Assembly: GCA_964595575.1 (NCBI GenBank)
Contig: CAZQRA010000041.1
Span: forward strand, 1 to 22,360
Reading direction: 5' to 3'
Length of the DNA: 22,360 nt
Source: PALSA-612 sp964595575
GTDB taxonomy: Bacteria > Actinomycetota > Thermoleophilia > Gaiellales > Gaiellaceae
The translations under genes and the position numbers were made by a program. Below the pieces are notes generated by a model. That model had not been told where the DNA came from. It saw only the letters and a program-made list of their open reading frames with translations, and made no database searches. This document shows, in pieces, positions 8,469-20,556 of this stretch (its first letter is position 1; each line of letters begins with the position of its first letter).

Positions 8469-9776
8469 GTGAGATCGGCGCGCGGGCCGAGGGCCCGCGT
8501 CCGCCTACAGGGAGCGGATACCGATGCGGGAGACGAGCTAGGGGAGGCAACGATCAGCGCGTTCGCGTCCACCCTGTCCCCGGCGGCGTGGGCAGGGGTG
8601 GCGGCAGCGGCCGCCGCCCTCCTCACCCTGCTCGTGGTCCTGGCCGCCGCCCGCCTCGCTCGGGCCCGCCGGGGCCCCAGCGAGGAGCGGATGGGGGAGC
8701 TCGTGGCCGAGCTCGATCGGCGCCTGGAGGAGATGGGACGGGAGCTCACGACCGCCCTGGAGCGGGCCAGGGAGGAGGCGCGCCGCTCCCGGGTCCTGGG
8801 AGAGCTGGCGGCGTCGATTGACCTGGACGAGGTCCTCCGCCGGACGGTGGACGCGGCAGCGGCCCTCCCGGGAGCGGACGCCGCCCTCGTCACGGTGACC
8901 ACCCCCGAAGGCGAGAGGGTGAGGCGAGCGGCCGGCCTGTCGGAGGCCGAGATCGAGGAGGTAGAGCCGGGGCCGCCCCCGCCCGGTCGCCGCCTACGAG
9001 CCCTGTCTCTTTCCTACGACGGCGAGCTCAAGGCCGAGGACGCCCCCGTCCACCACGGCCTGGCCGTCCCGATCCAGGGCGAGGGGGGGACGGTGGGCCT
9101 CGTCTCCATCTTCTCCCGCCGTCCCGAGCGAGGCTTCGCCGAGGAGGTCGGCGCCGAGCTTCGCGACCTTGCCGCCAGGGCCGGCCCGGCCTTGGAGAAC
9201 GCCCTCCGCTTCCGCGAGGCCCAGCACCTGGCCGAGATCGACGCCCACACGGGCCTCCACAACCGGCGCTACTTCCACGAGACGCTGGCCCGGGAGGTGG
9301 CCCGCGCCCACCGCTACGATCGACCCCTGGCCCTCCTCATCTTCGATCTCGACGACTTCAAGGCGGTGAACGACCGACTCGGCCACCTGGCCGGGGACGC
9401 CGTCCTCGCCCAGGTGGGGGAGCGGGTCCGGAACGTGGTCAGGTCGGCCGACATCCCCTGCCGAGTGGGAGGAGACGAGTTCGCCATCATCCTGCCCGAG
9501 TCGACGCTCGCCGACGCCGAGCAGCTCTTCGCCCGCCTGCAGGAGCACCTGGGCGCCCGCCCCATCCCGGAGGCAGGAAGGGTGAGCATCTCCTGCGGCA
9601 TCGCCGAGCTTCGGTCCCAGGACGATGCCATCTCCTTCTTCGAGCGCGCCGACGACGCGCTCTACCGAGCCAAAGGGGCCGGGAAGGGGCGAATGGCGGC
9701 GGCCGCCTCCGCCATCGGCCGCCCCAAGGACGAGGGGGCAAGCGCCATCTCACCCATCGAGCGAGACGACGGGTAG
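8469..9776 (+). CDS. Membrane-anchored GAF-GGDEF diguanylate cyclase
   Basis: The product would make the second messenger cyclic di-GMP from two GTP at the inner face of the membrane. In the 435-aa reading there is one transmembrane helix (about 39-60), a charged probable coiled coil (70-110), a GAF-like sensor domain (about 110-245) and a GGDEF domain (about 255-410). The latter has DAHTGLHNRR near 258, FDLDDFKAVND with metal-binding D293, and an intact GGDEF at 334-338. The inhibitory RxxD site (R325, D328) lies exactly five residues before it, so product feedback is expected. The only plus-strand gene, it is divergent from rpsL and its last 27 bases overlap the convergent gene. The start is uncertain: GTG 8469 has no ribosome binding site, and a strong GGGGAGG lies further down before an ATC at 8553. 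Activity is inferred from motifs. Confidence 0.88.
   Translation: MRSARGPRARVRLQGADTDAGDELGEATISAFASTLSPAAWAGVAAAAAALLTLLVVLAAARLARARRGPSEERMGELVAELDRRLEEMGRELTTALERAREEARRSRVLGELAASIDLDEVLRRTVDAAAALPGADAALVTVTTPEGERVRRAAGLSEAEIEEVEPGPPPPGRRLRALSLSYDGELKAEDAPVHHGLAVPIQGEGGTVGLVSIFSRRPERGFAEEVGAELRDLAARAGPALENALRFREAQHLAEIDAHTGLHNRRYFHETLAREVARAHRYDRPLALLIFDLDDFKAVNDRLGHLAGDAVLAQVGERVRNVVRSADIPCRVGGDEFAIILPESTLADAEQLFARLQEHLGARPIPEAGRVSISCGIAELRSQDDAISFFERADDALYRAKGAGKGRMAAAASAIGRPKDEGASAISPIERDDG
8481..8499 (+). promoter_or_regulatory. Perfect hairpin at the 5' end of the GGDEF gene
   Basis: CGCGGGCC, loop GAG, GGCCCGCG form an eight-pair perfect stem. A TAnnnT box (TACAGT, 8465-8470) lies just upstream, so if transcription starts near 8477 the hairpin would be the very 5' end of the mRNA. 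It could stabilise the message or be an operator. It lies inside the reading frame if GTG 8469 is the start, but in the leader if initiation is near 8553. Confidence 0.35.
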
Positions 9777-11557
9777 GTAGCGGGACAGGTCGACCGTGGA
9801 GACGGCGGGTAAGTCGTCGCGGCGGCAGGCGATGCGGGCCAGCGCTCGCTCTTGGGCGGCAGTGGTCCACGCTTCCACAGCCTGACGCCTAGCGAAGGCA
9901 AGGAGCGCTGCCTTTATGGCGGGGCGGGCGACAGCCAGCGGCACCGCCTCCAGGGGTAGGGCGTCGTCGAGCGGGGTCATGGACAGCACCCCCTCCCGGG
10001 TAGCGAGGCTGGTGGCGCGGCCCCGCGGCACCTCGACGAGCGACCGGGGGGCAGGCGGCACCAGGGCGAAGCCGACACGCCGGGGCGCGAGCCACGAGGG
10101 CGAGGGAAAAGCCCTCACCCGCCGCAGGGGACGATCGCCGTAAGCGGCGTAGAAGGCGGCCACCTCGGCGGCGGTGGGGGGAGGGACGGCGAGGGAGGCG
10201 GCGATGTCTGCCTGACGGAGCTGGTCGGCGATGATCCCCCGGGCGACTGCCAGGGTCACCCCCCGGGCCCGCAGGGAGGCCAGGTAGGCAGGCCGGCTGC
10301 CTCTGAATCGGGAGGCGACGAGCGCCTGCTCGACGGCGAGCACCCGCTCCGAGGCGACAGAAGCCCGCCTCTCCTCCACCAGGCGGGCGAAGAGGGCCGA
10401 GAAGGCGACCTCCTCGTCTCCGGTCAAGGCCGCCACCCGGCGCAGGGTGGCCTCGCCGATGGTGGCCCTGCCCAGGGCGCAGCGGGCTCCCGGAGGGAGG
10501 AGGATCTGCCCCTCCTCCAGGGAGGAGTTGAAGCCCTCCCCGGCCGCAGCCGGCCCGTCGCAGAGCGCCTGGTCGCGGGCCCACAGGTAGACACAGGCGG
10601 CCCTGGGCTTGTCGGGATCGGCCCCGGCCCTGTCGAAGGTGCCCCATCCCCAGCTGATCACGGTCCCCAGCCCGAGCTCTCCCGCAACCTGCTTCGCGGC
10701 CAGCGTCTGCAGCTTGACGAACCGCAGCCAGGCGCTCGTGGGCTGGAGACCCTCGCGCCCGCCCTTCCCTGGGCCCGACTGGAAGCCTAGAACGAGCCCC
10801 AGGCGGGCAGGATCGACGCCGATCGAGGTCAGGCTGGCGGCCGCCTGACGGAAGGCTTGCCGCATCGTCCTACTGCCCAGGACCGGGCCCATGCGCATGA
10901 TGCGCGGGGCGTTGAAGTACACCTCCAGCACGAGGTCGGAGACCTCCGCCGCCCGCCGCCACCACTCCAGCGCCTCGCCGCCGGTGTAGGGGGTAGCGGG
11001 AAGGAGGAGGTAGGCCCGGGCCCCGCGCGAGGCGATCCCCTGGAGGAGGGCGAGGACGTTGGCCCGGTACTGGGCGTTGGTGGGTGTCCAGGGAGTGGTG
11101 GTGCCGGGGCCGTTGAGCTCGTTGAGCACGATGCGGGGAGTGCTGCAGCCCGAGGAGGCAATGGCTCGATCGACCAGGCGGCTGGCCCGCTCGGGGATCG
11201 TGGCCGGGTCGGCGGGAGCGGTGGTCGTGCCTACGAGCTGGCCCAGCTTGTTCCACCAGTAGACCGTCTGGGCGCCGGCTCGGCGGAGCTCGGCCGCGAC
11301 CTGGGTCCCGGAGGTGGCCGCGATCACCCCCGGCCGCCCGAACACCTCCTTCCGAAAGCCGACCGAGCCCTCGGCGTAGTCGAGCCACAGCGGCCTCGTG
11401 TCGGGAAGCCCGCACTCGTGGGTAGCCGGCCGGGCTCGAGAGCCGGCGGGAGCCAGGAGGAGGGCGGCGGACAGGGCGGCTCCTAGGGGAAGGAGTCGTC
11501 TCCACACGGCTCGACCTAGAGTAGCGACGGGCGCGGCCAGCCGCGCCCGTCTCCACG

Positions 11558-11561
<4 letters not shown>
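9750..11561 (-). CDS. Secreted protein of unknown function: barrel-like N-terminal domain plus SurA-like helical domain
   Basis: I do not recognise this 603-aa protein as a named family. An arginine-rich start followed by a hydrophobic stretch (about residues 22-40, LLPLGAALSAALLLAPAG) looks like a signal peptide, so it is probably exported. Residues about 55-335 alternate beta strands and helices like a TIM barrel. IVLNELNG puts an Asn-Glu pair (N147, E148) at a strand end, as in clan-A glycoside hydrolases, with E213 in VLEVYFN and W304/W306 in SWGWG as further candidate pocket residues. Residues about 380-475 (AYLASLRARGVTLAVARGIIADQLRQ within it) resemble the helical chaperone part of SurA or parvulins, without a clear isomerase domain. 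GTG at 11561 forms a GTGA overlap with the rpoC stop and has GAGGAG upstream. Coexpression with rpoC is likely; the function is not inferable. Confidence 0.8.
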
Positions 11562-16114
<4,553 letters not shown>

Positions 16115-16181
16115 TGTGGTTTTCCCCTCCGGTCGAGAATCACGAGAGCGTGACGTCGCTCGCTGTTACCAAGACGCTCGC

Positions 16182-16210
16182 AGGGGGAAATGAGCTTCGC
16201 TCACCTCCCT
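16182..16210 (-). other. Hairpin in the rpoB-rpoC spacer
   Basis: Directly after the rpoB stop the RNA reads AGGGAGG-UGAGC-GAA-GCUCA-UUUCCCCCU, a stem of about eleven pairs with a small bulge, one mismatch and a GAA triloop. No U-tract follows, so full termination is unlikely. It may be an RNA processing site or a partial attenuator, or it may protect the 3' end of the rpoB message. The rest of the 97-nt spacer holds the rpoC ribosome binding site. Confidence 0.4.
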
Positions 16211-16211
16211 G

Positions 16212-19200
16212 TCACTCCTCGAGGTCAATGTCGGCCAAGTCGAGATCGACCGCCTCCTCGCCCAGCCCCCGCTCCTCGAGGGGGCCGAGGGCCTCGTCGG
16301 CGGGGAGGGTCAGCTCGCCCGTCTCGTCCACCCGATCCTGCCCCTCCTCCACCTCCTCGGCGGTAGGCTCGCGGGGGGCGGCCCGCAGCGTCTCCGCGGA
16401 CAGGTCGATCCCAAGCTCCTCGGCGGCGCGCAGAAGCTCGTCCTCCTCCTCGCGCACCTCGAGCTCGCCACCCTCCTCGGACAGGACGTGGACGTCGAGG
16501 GCGAGCGACTGCATCTCCTTGAGCAGGACCTTGAAGGACTCGGGGATGGAGGGCTCGGCGATGTTCTCGCCCTTGACGATGGCCTCGTAGGCCTTGACCC
16601 GGCCCACGGTGTCGTCGGACTTGATAGTGAGCATCTCCTGGAGCGTGTAGGCGGCGCCGTAGGCCTCGAGAGCCCACACCTCCATCTCCCCGAAGCGCTG
16701 GCCGCCGAACTGGGCCTTGCCGCCCAGAGGCTGCTGGGTGACGAGGGAGTAAGGCCCAGTCGAGCGAGCGTGGATCTTGTCGTCCACCAAGTGGAGCAGC
16801 TTGAGGATGTACATGTAGCCGACGGTGACCTTCTGCTCGAACGGCTCCCCCGTCCTGCCGTCGAACAGGCGCACCTTGCCCGAGCAGCGTCGGCCCGGCG
16901 GCCGGCTTGGGTCCACCTTCATCTTGATGGGGGAGTCGGGGTTCTGCTCCACCCACTTGACGAGGGCCTCGTCCACGTCCACCGGCGTGGCCCCGTCGAA
17001 GACGGGGGAGGCGACCGGCGTGGGCCCGTCGGCCTTGCCGTTGACGCCTGCGGCGTCACGGCCTCGCCTCGCACCGAGGCCGGCAGCTGCGCCGCCGCCT
17101 TTGTCCTCGGCTTCGCCTCTCTCCCCAAAGACGCCGTGGTAGGCGGCCCAGCCGAGGTGGGTCTCCAGGATCTGGCCGATGTTCATGCGGCTGGGGACGC
17201 CCAAGGGGTTGAGCACCACGTCCACCGGCGTACCGTCCTCAAGGAAGGGCATGTCCTCCTCGGGCACGATCTTGGCGATCACGCCCTTGTTGCCGTGGCG
17301 GCCGGCGAGCTTGTCGCCCTCGGCGATCTTGCGCTTCTTGGCCACGTAGACGCGGACGAGCTCGTTCACCCCCGGCGGCAGGTCGTCGCCCGCCTCTCGG
17401 GAGAAGGTCTTGACGTCGATCACCTTTCCTCCCTCCCCGTGGGGAACCTTGAGCGACGTGTCCCTGACCTCGCGCGCCTTCTCCTTGAAGATGGCCCGGA
17501 TCAGCTTCTCCTCGGCGGTGAGCTCGGTCTCTCCCTTGGGCGTGACCTTGCCCACGAGCAGGTCGCCCGATCCCACCTCGGCGCCGATGCGGACGATCCC
17601 GCGCTCGTCCAGGTCCTTGAGCGACTCCTCGGAGCGATTGGGGATGTCCCGGGTGATCTCCTCGTCGCCCAGCTTGGTCGAGCGGGCGTCGATCTCGTAC
17701 TCGTGGATGTGGATGGAGGAGAGGACGTCCTCCTTCACCAGCCGCTCGGAGATGACGATCGCGTCCTCGAAGTTGAACCCCTCCCAGGGCATGAAGGCGA
17801 CGAGCAGGTTCTTGCCCAGGGCCAGCTCCCCGCGGTGGGTGGACGAGCCGTCCGCCAGAACCTGGCCTTCCTCGACCTTCTCCCCCAGGGTCACGATGGG
17901 GCGCTGGTGGATGAGGGTCCCCTGGTTGGAGCGCATGAACTTGATGAGCTCGTAGACGTCCCGCTCGCCGTCCTTCGTCTCCACCACCACCCGCTCGGCG
18001 TCCACGTCCACCACCGTGCCCGCGCGACGGGCGAGGACGACGTCGCCGGTGTCGATCGCGGCCCGGTACTCGAGCCCCGTTCCCACCAGCGGAGGCTCGG
18101 TGATGAGCAGCGGGACCGCCTGACGCTGCATGTTCGACCCCATGAGGGCCCGGTTGGCGTCGTTGTGCTCGAGGAAGGGGATGAGGGCGGTGGCCACGGA
18201 GACGATCTGGGCCGGCGACACGTCCATGAAGTCGACCTCCTGGGCCGACGCCATCACCGCCTCTCCCTCGCGGGAGCGGCACAGGACCTGGTCGTGCAGG
18301 AACCTCCCCGTCTCCAGGTCGAACGGCTCCGAGGCCTGGGCGATCGTGTACTGGCGCTCCTCGGCCGCGTCCAGGTAGACGATCTCGTCCGTCACCCGAC
18401 CGTCGACCACCCGTCGGTAGGGGGTCTGGATGAACCCGAACTCGGACACGGTCGCGTAGGAGGCGAGGGAGCCGATGAGGCCGATGTTGGGCCCCTCAGG
18501 CGTCTCGATGGGGCACATGCGCCCGTAGTGGGTGGGGTGGACGTCCCTGACCTCGATGGGAGCGCGCTCGCGGGTCAGGCCCCCGGCCCCCAGAGCCGAG
18601 AGCCTCCGCCGGTGGGTGAGGCCGGCCAGGGAGTTCGTCTGGTCCATGAACTGGGAGAGCTGGGAGGAGCCGAAGAACTCCTTGAGAGCGGCCACCACCG
18701 GCCGGATGTTGATGATGGTCTGGGGCGTGATGGCGTCGGCGTCCTCGGTCGTCATCCGCTCTCGGACGACCCGCTCCATGCGGTAGAGGCCGACCCGGAA
18801 CGCCTCCTGGATCAGCTCCCCCACCGTGCGCAGACGTCGGTTGCCGAAGTCCTCGTACTCATCCAGCTCGCCCCGGATCGGGTCACGACTGAGGGCGGCG
18901 GCGTCGGCGGCGTAGTCCTTGGAGTCGTCGGGAACGCCGAGCTTCCGTGGCAGCTCGACCAGCTTGCGAACCAAGGCCACGATGTCCTGGGTGGTGAGGA
19001 CGCGGACGTCCTCGGGGACGGACACCCCTAGCCGCTGGTTGAGCTTGTAGCGCCCCACCTTGGTCAGGTCGTACCGCTTGGGATCGAAGAAGAGGGCGCG
19101 GAGCAGGCTGCGGGCGTTCTCGAGGGTCGGCGGCTCCCCGGGCCGCTGCTTCTTGAACACCTCGACCAGCGCCTCCTCCTCGCGCTGGGAGGGGTCCTTC

Positions 19201-19886
19201 TCGAGCGTGAGGGCGATGTAGACGGAGTGGTCGAAGAGGTCCAGGATGGCTTCGTTGGAGCTCGTGTCCAACTGCCAGCCGGTGGAGGGATCCTCGGCCG
19301 GCAGCGCCCGCAAGAGCGTCGTCACCGGCAGCTTGCGCTTGCGGTCGATGCGGGCGTACACGACCCCCTTCTTGTCGATCTCCAGCTCGAGCCAGGAGCC
19401 GCGAGCGGGCATCAGGTTGGCCGTGAACACCTGCTTGGTGGGGTCCTTCGGCTCCATGAGGTAGGCCCCGGGGCTGCGCACGAGCTGGGTGACGATCACC
19501 CGCTCGGTGCCGTTGATGATGAACGTGCCCTGCTCGGTCATCATGGGGAAGTCGCCCATGAACACGCGCTGCTCTCGGATCTCGCCCGTGTCCTTGTTCA
19601 CGAAGCGCACGGTCATCGAGAGCGGCGCTTGGTAGGTCAGGTCCTTCTCCCGGCACTCCCTGATCGAGAACTGGGGCTCGCCGAACTCGTACTCGCCTAG
19701 CTCGACGGCGAGGGTTCCCGTGTAGTCCTCGATCGGCGAGATGTCGTCGATGGTCTCCCGCAGGCCCTCCTCCAGGAACCAGCGGAAGGAGGCCTTCTGG
19801 ATGTCGATGAGGTTAGGGGGATCGAGAACGTGCTTCAGGCGCGAGAAACTGATGCGCCCGCTGGGCGCAGCAACCCTAGTCGTCAA
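16212..19886 (-). CDS. rpoB: RNA polymerase subunit beta
   Basis: RpoB forms half of the RNA polymerase active-site cleft and contains the rifampicin pocket. The 1224-aa product starts at TTG 19886-19884, nine bases after GGGAGG; no ATG or GTG is available before the family N-terminus (FSRLKHVLDPPNLIDIQKASF). The rifampicin region is at residues 404-440, with several substitutions. HYGRMCPIETPEGPNIGLIGSL follows near 453. The conserved GKNLLVAFMPWEGFNFEDAI is at 691-710, RHGNKGVIAKI near 863, and the C-terminal DDKIHARSTGPYSLVTQQPLGGKAQFGGQRFGEMEVWALEAYGAAY is spread over 1035-1080. A low-complexity linker rich in Gly, Ala and Arg occupies about 921-957. An acidic tail fills 1136-1224. Identity is certain. 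Confidence 0.98.
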   Translation of the reverse strand: MTTRVAAPSGRISFSRLKHVLDPPNLIDIQKASFRWFLEEGLRETIDDISPIEDYTGTLAVELGEYEFGEPQFSIRECREKDLTYQAPLSMTVRFVNKDTGEIREQRVFMGDFPMMTEQGTFIINGTERVIVTQLVRSPGAYLMEPKDPTKQVFTANLMPARGSWLELEIDKKGVVYARIDRKRKLPVTTLLRALPAEDPSTGWQLDTSSNEAILDLFDHSVYIALTLEKDPSQREEEALVEVFKKQRPGEPPTLENARSLLRALFFDPKRYDLTKVGRYKLNQRLGVSVPEDVRVLTTQDIVALVRKLVELPRKLGVPDDSKDYAADAAALSRDPIRGELDEYEDFGNRRLRTVGELIQEAFRVGLYRMERVVRERMTTEDADAITPQTIINIRPVVAALKEFFGSSQLSQFMDQTNSLAGLTHRRRLSALGAGGLTRERAPIEVRDVHPTHYGRMCPIETPEGPNIGLIGSLASYATVSEFGFIQTPYRRVVDGRVTDEIVYLDAAEERQYTIAQASEPFDLETGRFLHDQVLCRSREGEAVMASAQEVDFMDVSPAQIVSVATALIPFLEHNDANRALMGSNMQRQAVPLLITEPPLVGTGLEYRAAIDTGDVVLARRAGTVVDVDAERVVVETKDGERDVYELIKFMRSNQGTLIHQRPIVTLGEKVEEGQVLADGSSTHRGELALGKNLLVAFMPWEGFNFEDAIVISERLVKEDVLSSIHIHEYEIDARSTKLGDEEITRDIPNRSEESLKDLDERGIVRIGAEVGSGDLLVGKVTPKGETELTAEEKLIRAIFKEKAREVRDTSLKVPHGEGGKVIDVKTFSREAGDDLPPGVNELVRVYVAKKRKIAEGDKLAGRHGNKGVIAKIVPEEDMPFLEDGTPVDVVLNPLGVPSRMNIGQILETHLGWAAYHGVFGERGEAEDKGGGAAAGLGARRGRDAAGVNGKADGPTPVASPVFDGATPVDVDEALVKWVEQNPDSPIKMKVDPSRPPGRRCSGKVRLFDGRTGEPFEQKVTVGYMYILKLLHLVDDKIHARSTGPYSLVTQQPLGGKAQFGGQRFGEMEVWALEAYGAAYTLQEMLTIKSDDTVGRVKAYEAIVKGENIAEPSIPESFKVLLKEMQSLALDVHVLSEEGGELEVREEEDELLRAAEELGIDLSAETLRAAPREPTAEEVEEGQDRVDETGELTLPADEALGPLEERGLGEEAVDLDLADIDLEE
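17042..17082. repeat. Two adjacent perfect palindromes inside the rpoB coding sequence
   Basis: TGACGCC-TGC-GGCGTCA (17042-17058) is a seven-pair inverted repeat with a triloop. It is followed at once by CGGCCTCG, eight-base loop, CGAGGCCG (17059-17082). They encode part of the Gly/Ala/Arg-rich linker of RpoB at about residues 935-948, a region that varies between bacteria. A small GCAGCTGC palindrome follows at 17083-17090. Such density is unlike the rest of rpoB. Confidence 0.55.
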
Positions 19887-19958
19887 GTGAGACAGCCTCC
19901 CTTGAGAATGTCGTCGATGCGTGAGCGCGTGGAACGAGGGCGAACGGCGCGACCCTCA

Positions 19959-19988
19959 AGGATAGCGGACGGCGGGGGCGGCCTGCAA
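19959..19988 (-). promoter_or_regulatory. Probable rpoBC promoter
   Basis: On the minus strand TTGCAG (19988-19983) and TATCCT (19964-19959) are separated by 18 bases. The -10 matches the consensus at four of six positions and the -35 at three, including TTG. Transcription would start near 19951, giving a leader of about 65 bases that begins GAGGG and can pair with CCCTC shortly after. An 11-base palindrome, GCAAG-G-CTTGC (19985-19995), overlaps the -35 and may be an operator. Confidence 0.5.
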
Positions 19989-20096
19989 GGCTTGCCCTCG
20001 GGCCGTCTTGCCGGGGCCCGGGGCTCTGCCCGCCACCGACCGCCGACCCCCACCGACCCCGCGATCGAGCTGAGCGGCGGGTACGAGCCGGCAGCG

Positions 20097-20128
20097 GCGT
20101 TCCAGCCCCGCCGAGGGAACGCTCGGCG
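20097..20128 (-). promoter_or_regulatory. Candidate attenuator or pseudoknot downstream of rplL
   Basis: In the RNA, CGCCGAG and CTCGGCG form a perfect seven-pair stem (20128-20109) with the six-base loop CGTTCC. Five bases later comes GGAACG, the exact complement of that loop. The loop and downstream strand can therefore make an H-type pseudoknot. Alternatively, GCGTTCC/GGAACGC (seven pairs) can replace the first hairpin. The element lies about 30-60 bases after the rplL stop, where an rplL-rpoB attenuator occurs in enterics. Confidence 0.45.
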
Positions 20129-20156
20129 CCGGCCCCAGCCTGCGCAGGGGAGGCTC

Positions 20157-20552
20157 CTACTTGAGCTCGACGGTGGCTCCTGCCTCCTCGAGCTGGGCCT
20201 TGATCGCCTCCGCCTCCTCCTTCGTCACCCCTTCCTTCACCGGCTTAGGGGCGGCGTCCACCAGGTCCTTGGCCTCTTTGAGGCCGAGCCCGGTGACGCT
20301 GCGGACGACCTTGATCACTTGGATCTTCTTGTCCCCAGCGCTCGCCAGCACGACGTCGAAGGCCGTCTTCTCCTCGGCGGCGGCTCCGTCGCCTGCTGCA
20401 GGCGCCGCTGCTCCAGGAGCGGGGGCCACCGCCACCGGGGCGACGGCCGTGATCCCCCACTCGTCCTCGATCCGCTTCTTGAGCTCGACGAGCTCGAGCA
20501 CCGACATCTTGCCCAGCTCCTCGAGCACCTTATCGACCGCGCTCGCAGCCAT
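20157..20552 (-). CDS. rplL: 50S ribosomal protein L7/L12
   Basis: L12 dimers form the mobile ribosomal stalk that recruits and activates translational GTPases such as the EF-G and EF-Tu encoded in this window. The 131-aa protein has the N-terminal dimerisation domain (DKVLEELGKMSVLELVELKKRIED), an Ala/Pro-rich flexible hinge at about residues 36-60, and the conserved C-terminal domain (EKTAFDVVLASAGDKKIQVIKVVR spread over 61-84, then GLGLKEAKDLVDAAPKPVKEG). The ATG lies four bases after the rplJ stop, with AGGAGG upstream, so it is coexpressed with L10. An ordinary member of its family. Confidence 0.97.
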   Translation of the reverse strand: MAASAVDKVLEELGKMSVLELVELKKRIEDEWGITAVAPVAVAPAPGAAAPAAGDGAAAEEKTAFDVVLASAGDKKIQVIKVVRSVTGLGLKEAKDLVDAAPKPVKEGVTKEEAEAIKAQLEEAGATVELK

Positions 20553-20556
20553 CTTC

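Larger units (their letters stand above)
19887..20156. other. rplL-rpoB spacer (270 nt, no gene)
   Basis: This spacer has no coding capacity resembling a protein family. In the direction of transcription it holds a palindromic CCTGCGCAGG just after the rplL stop, the hairpin/pseudoknot candidate at 20097-20128, a C-rich stretch with two copies of CCACCGACC (about 20033-20057), the promoter at 19959-19988 and the rpoB ribosome binding site. Its size and content suggest that rpoBC is partly uncoupled from the ribosomal protein genes upstream. Confidence 0.6.

Noticed and set aside
8481..8552. c-di-GMP riboswitch ahead of the GGDEF gene
   Set aside because: The leader lacks the conserved core and receptor motifs of GEMM-type riboswitches; only a simple hairpin is visible.
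16115..16211. Intrinsic terminator between rpoB and rpoC
   Set aside because: The hairpin has no following U-tract and rpoC has no evident promoter of its own in this gap.
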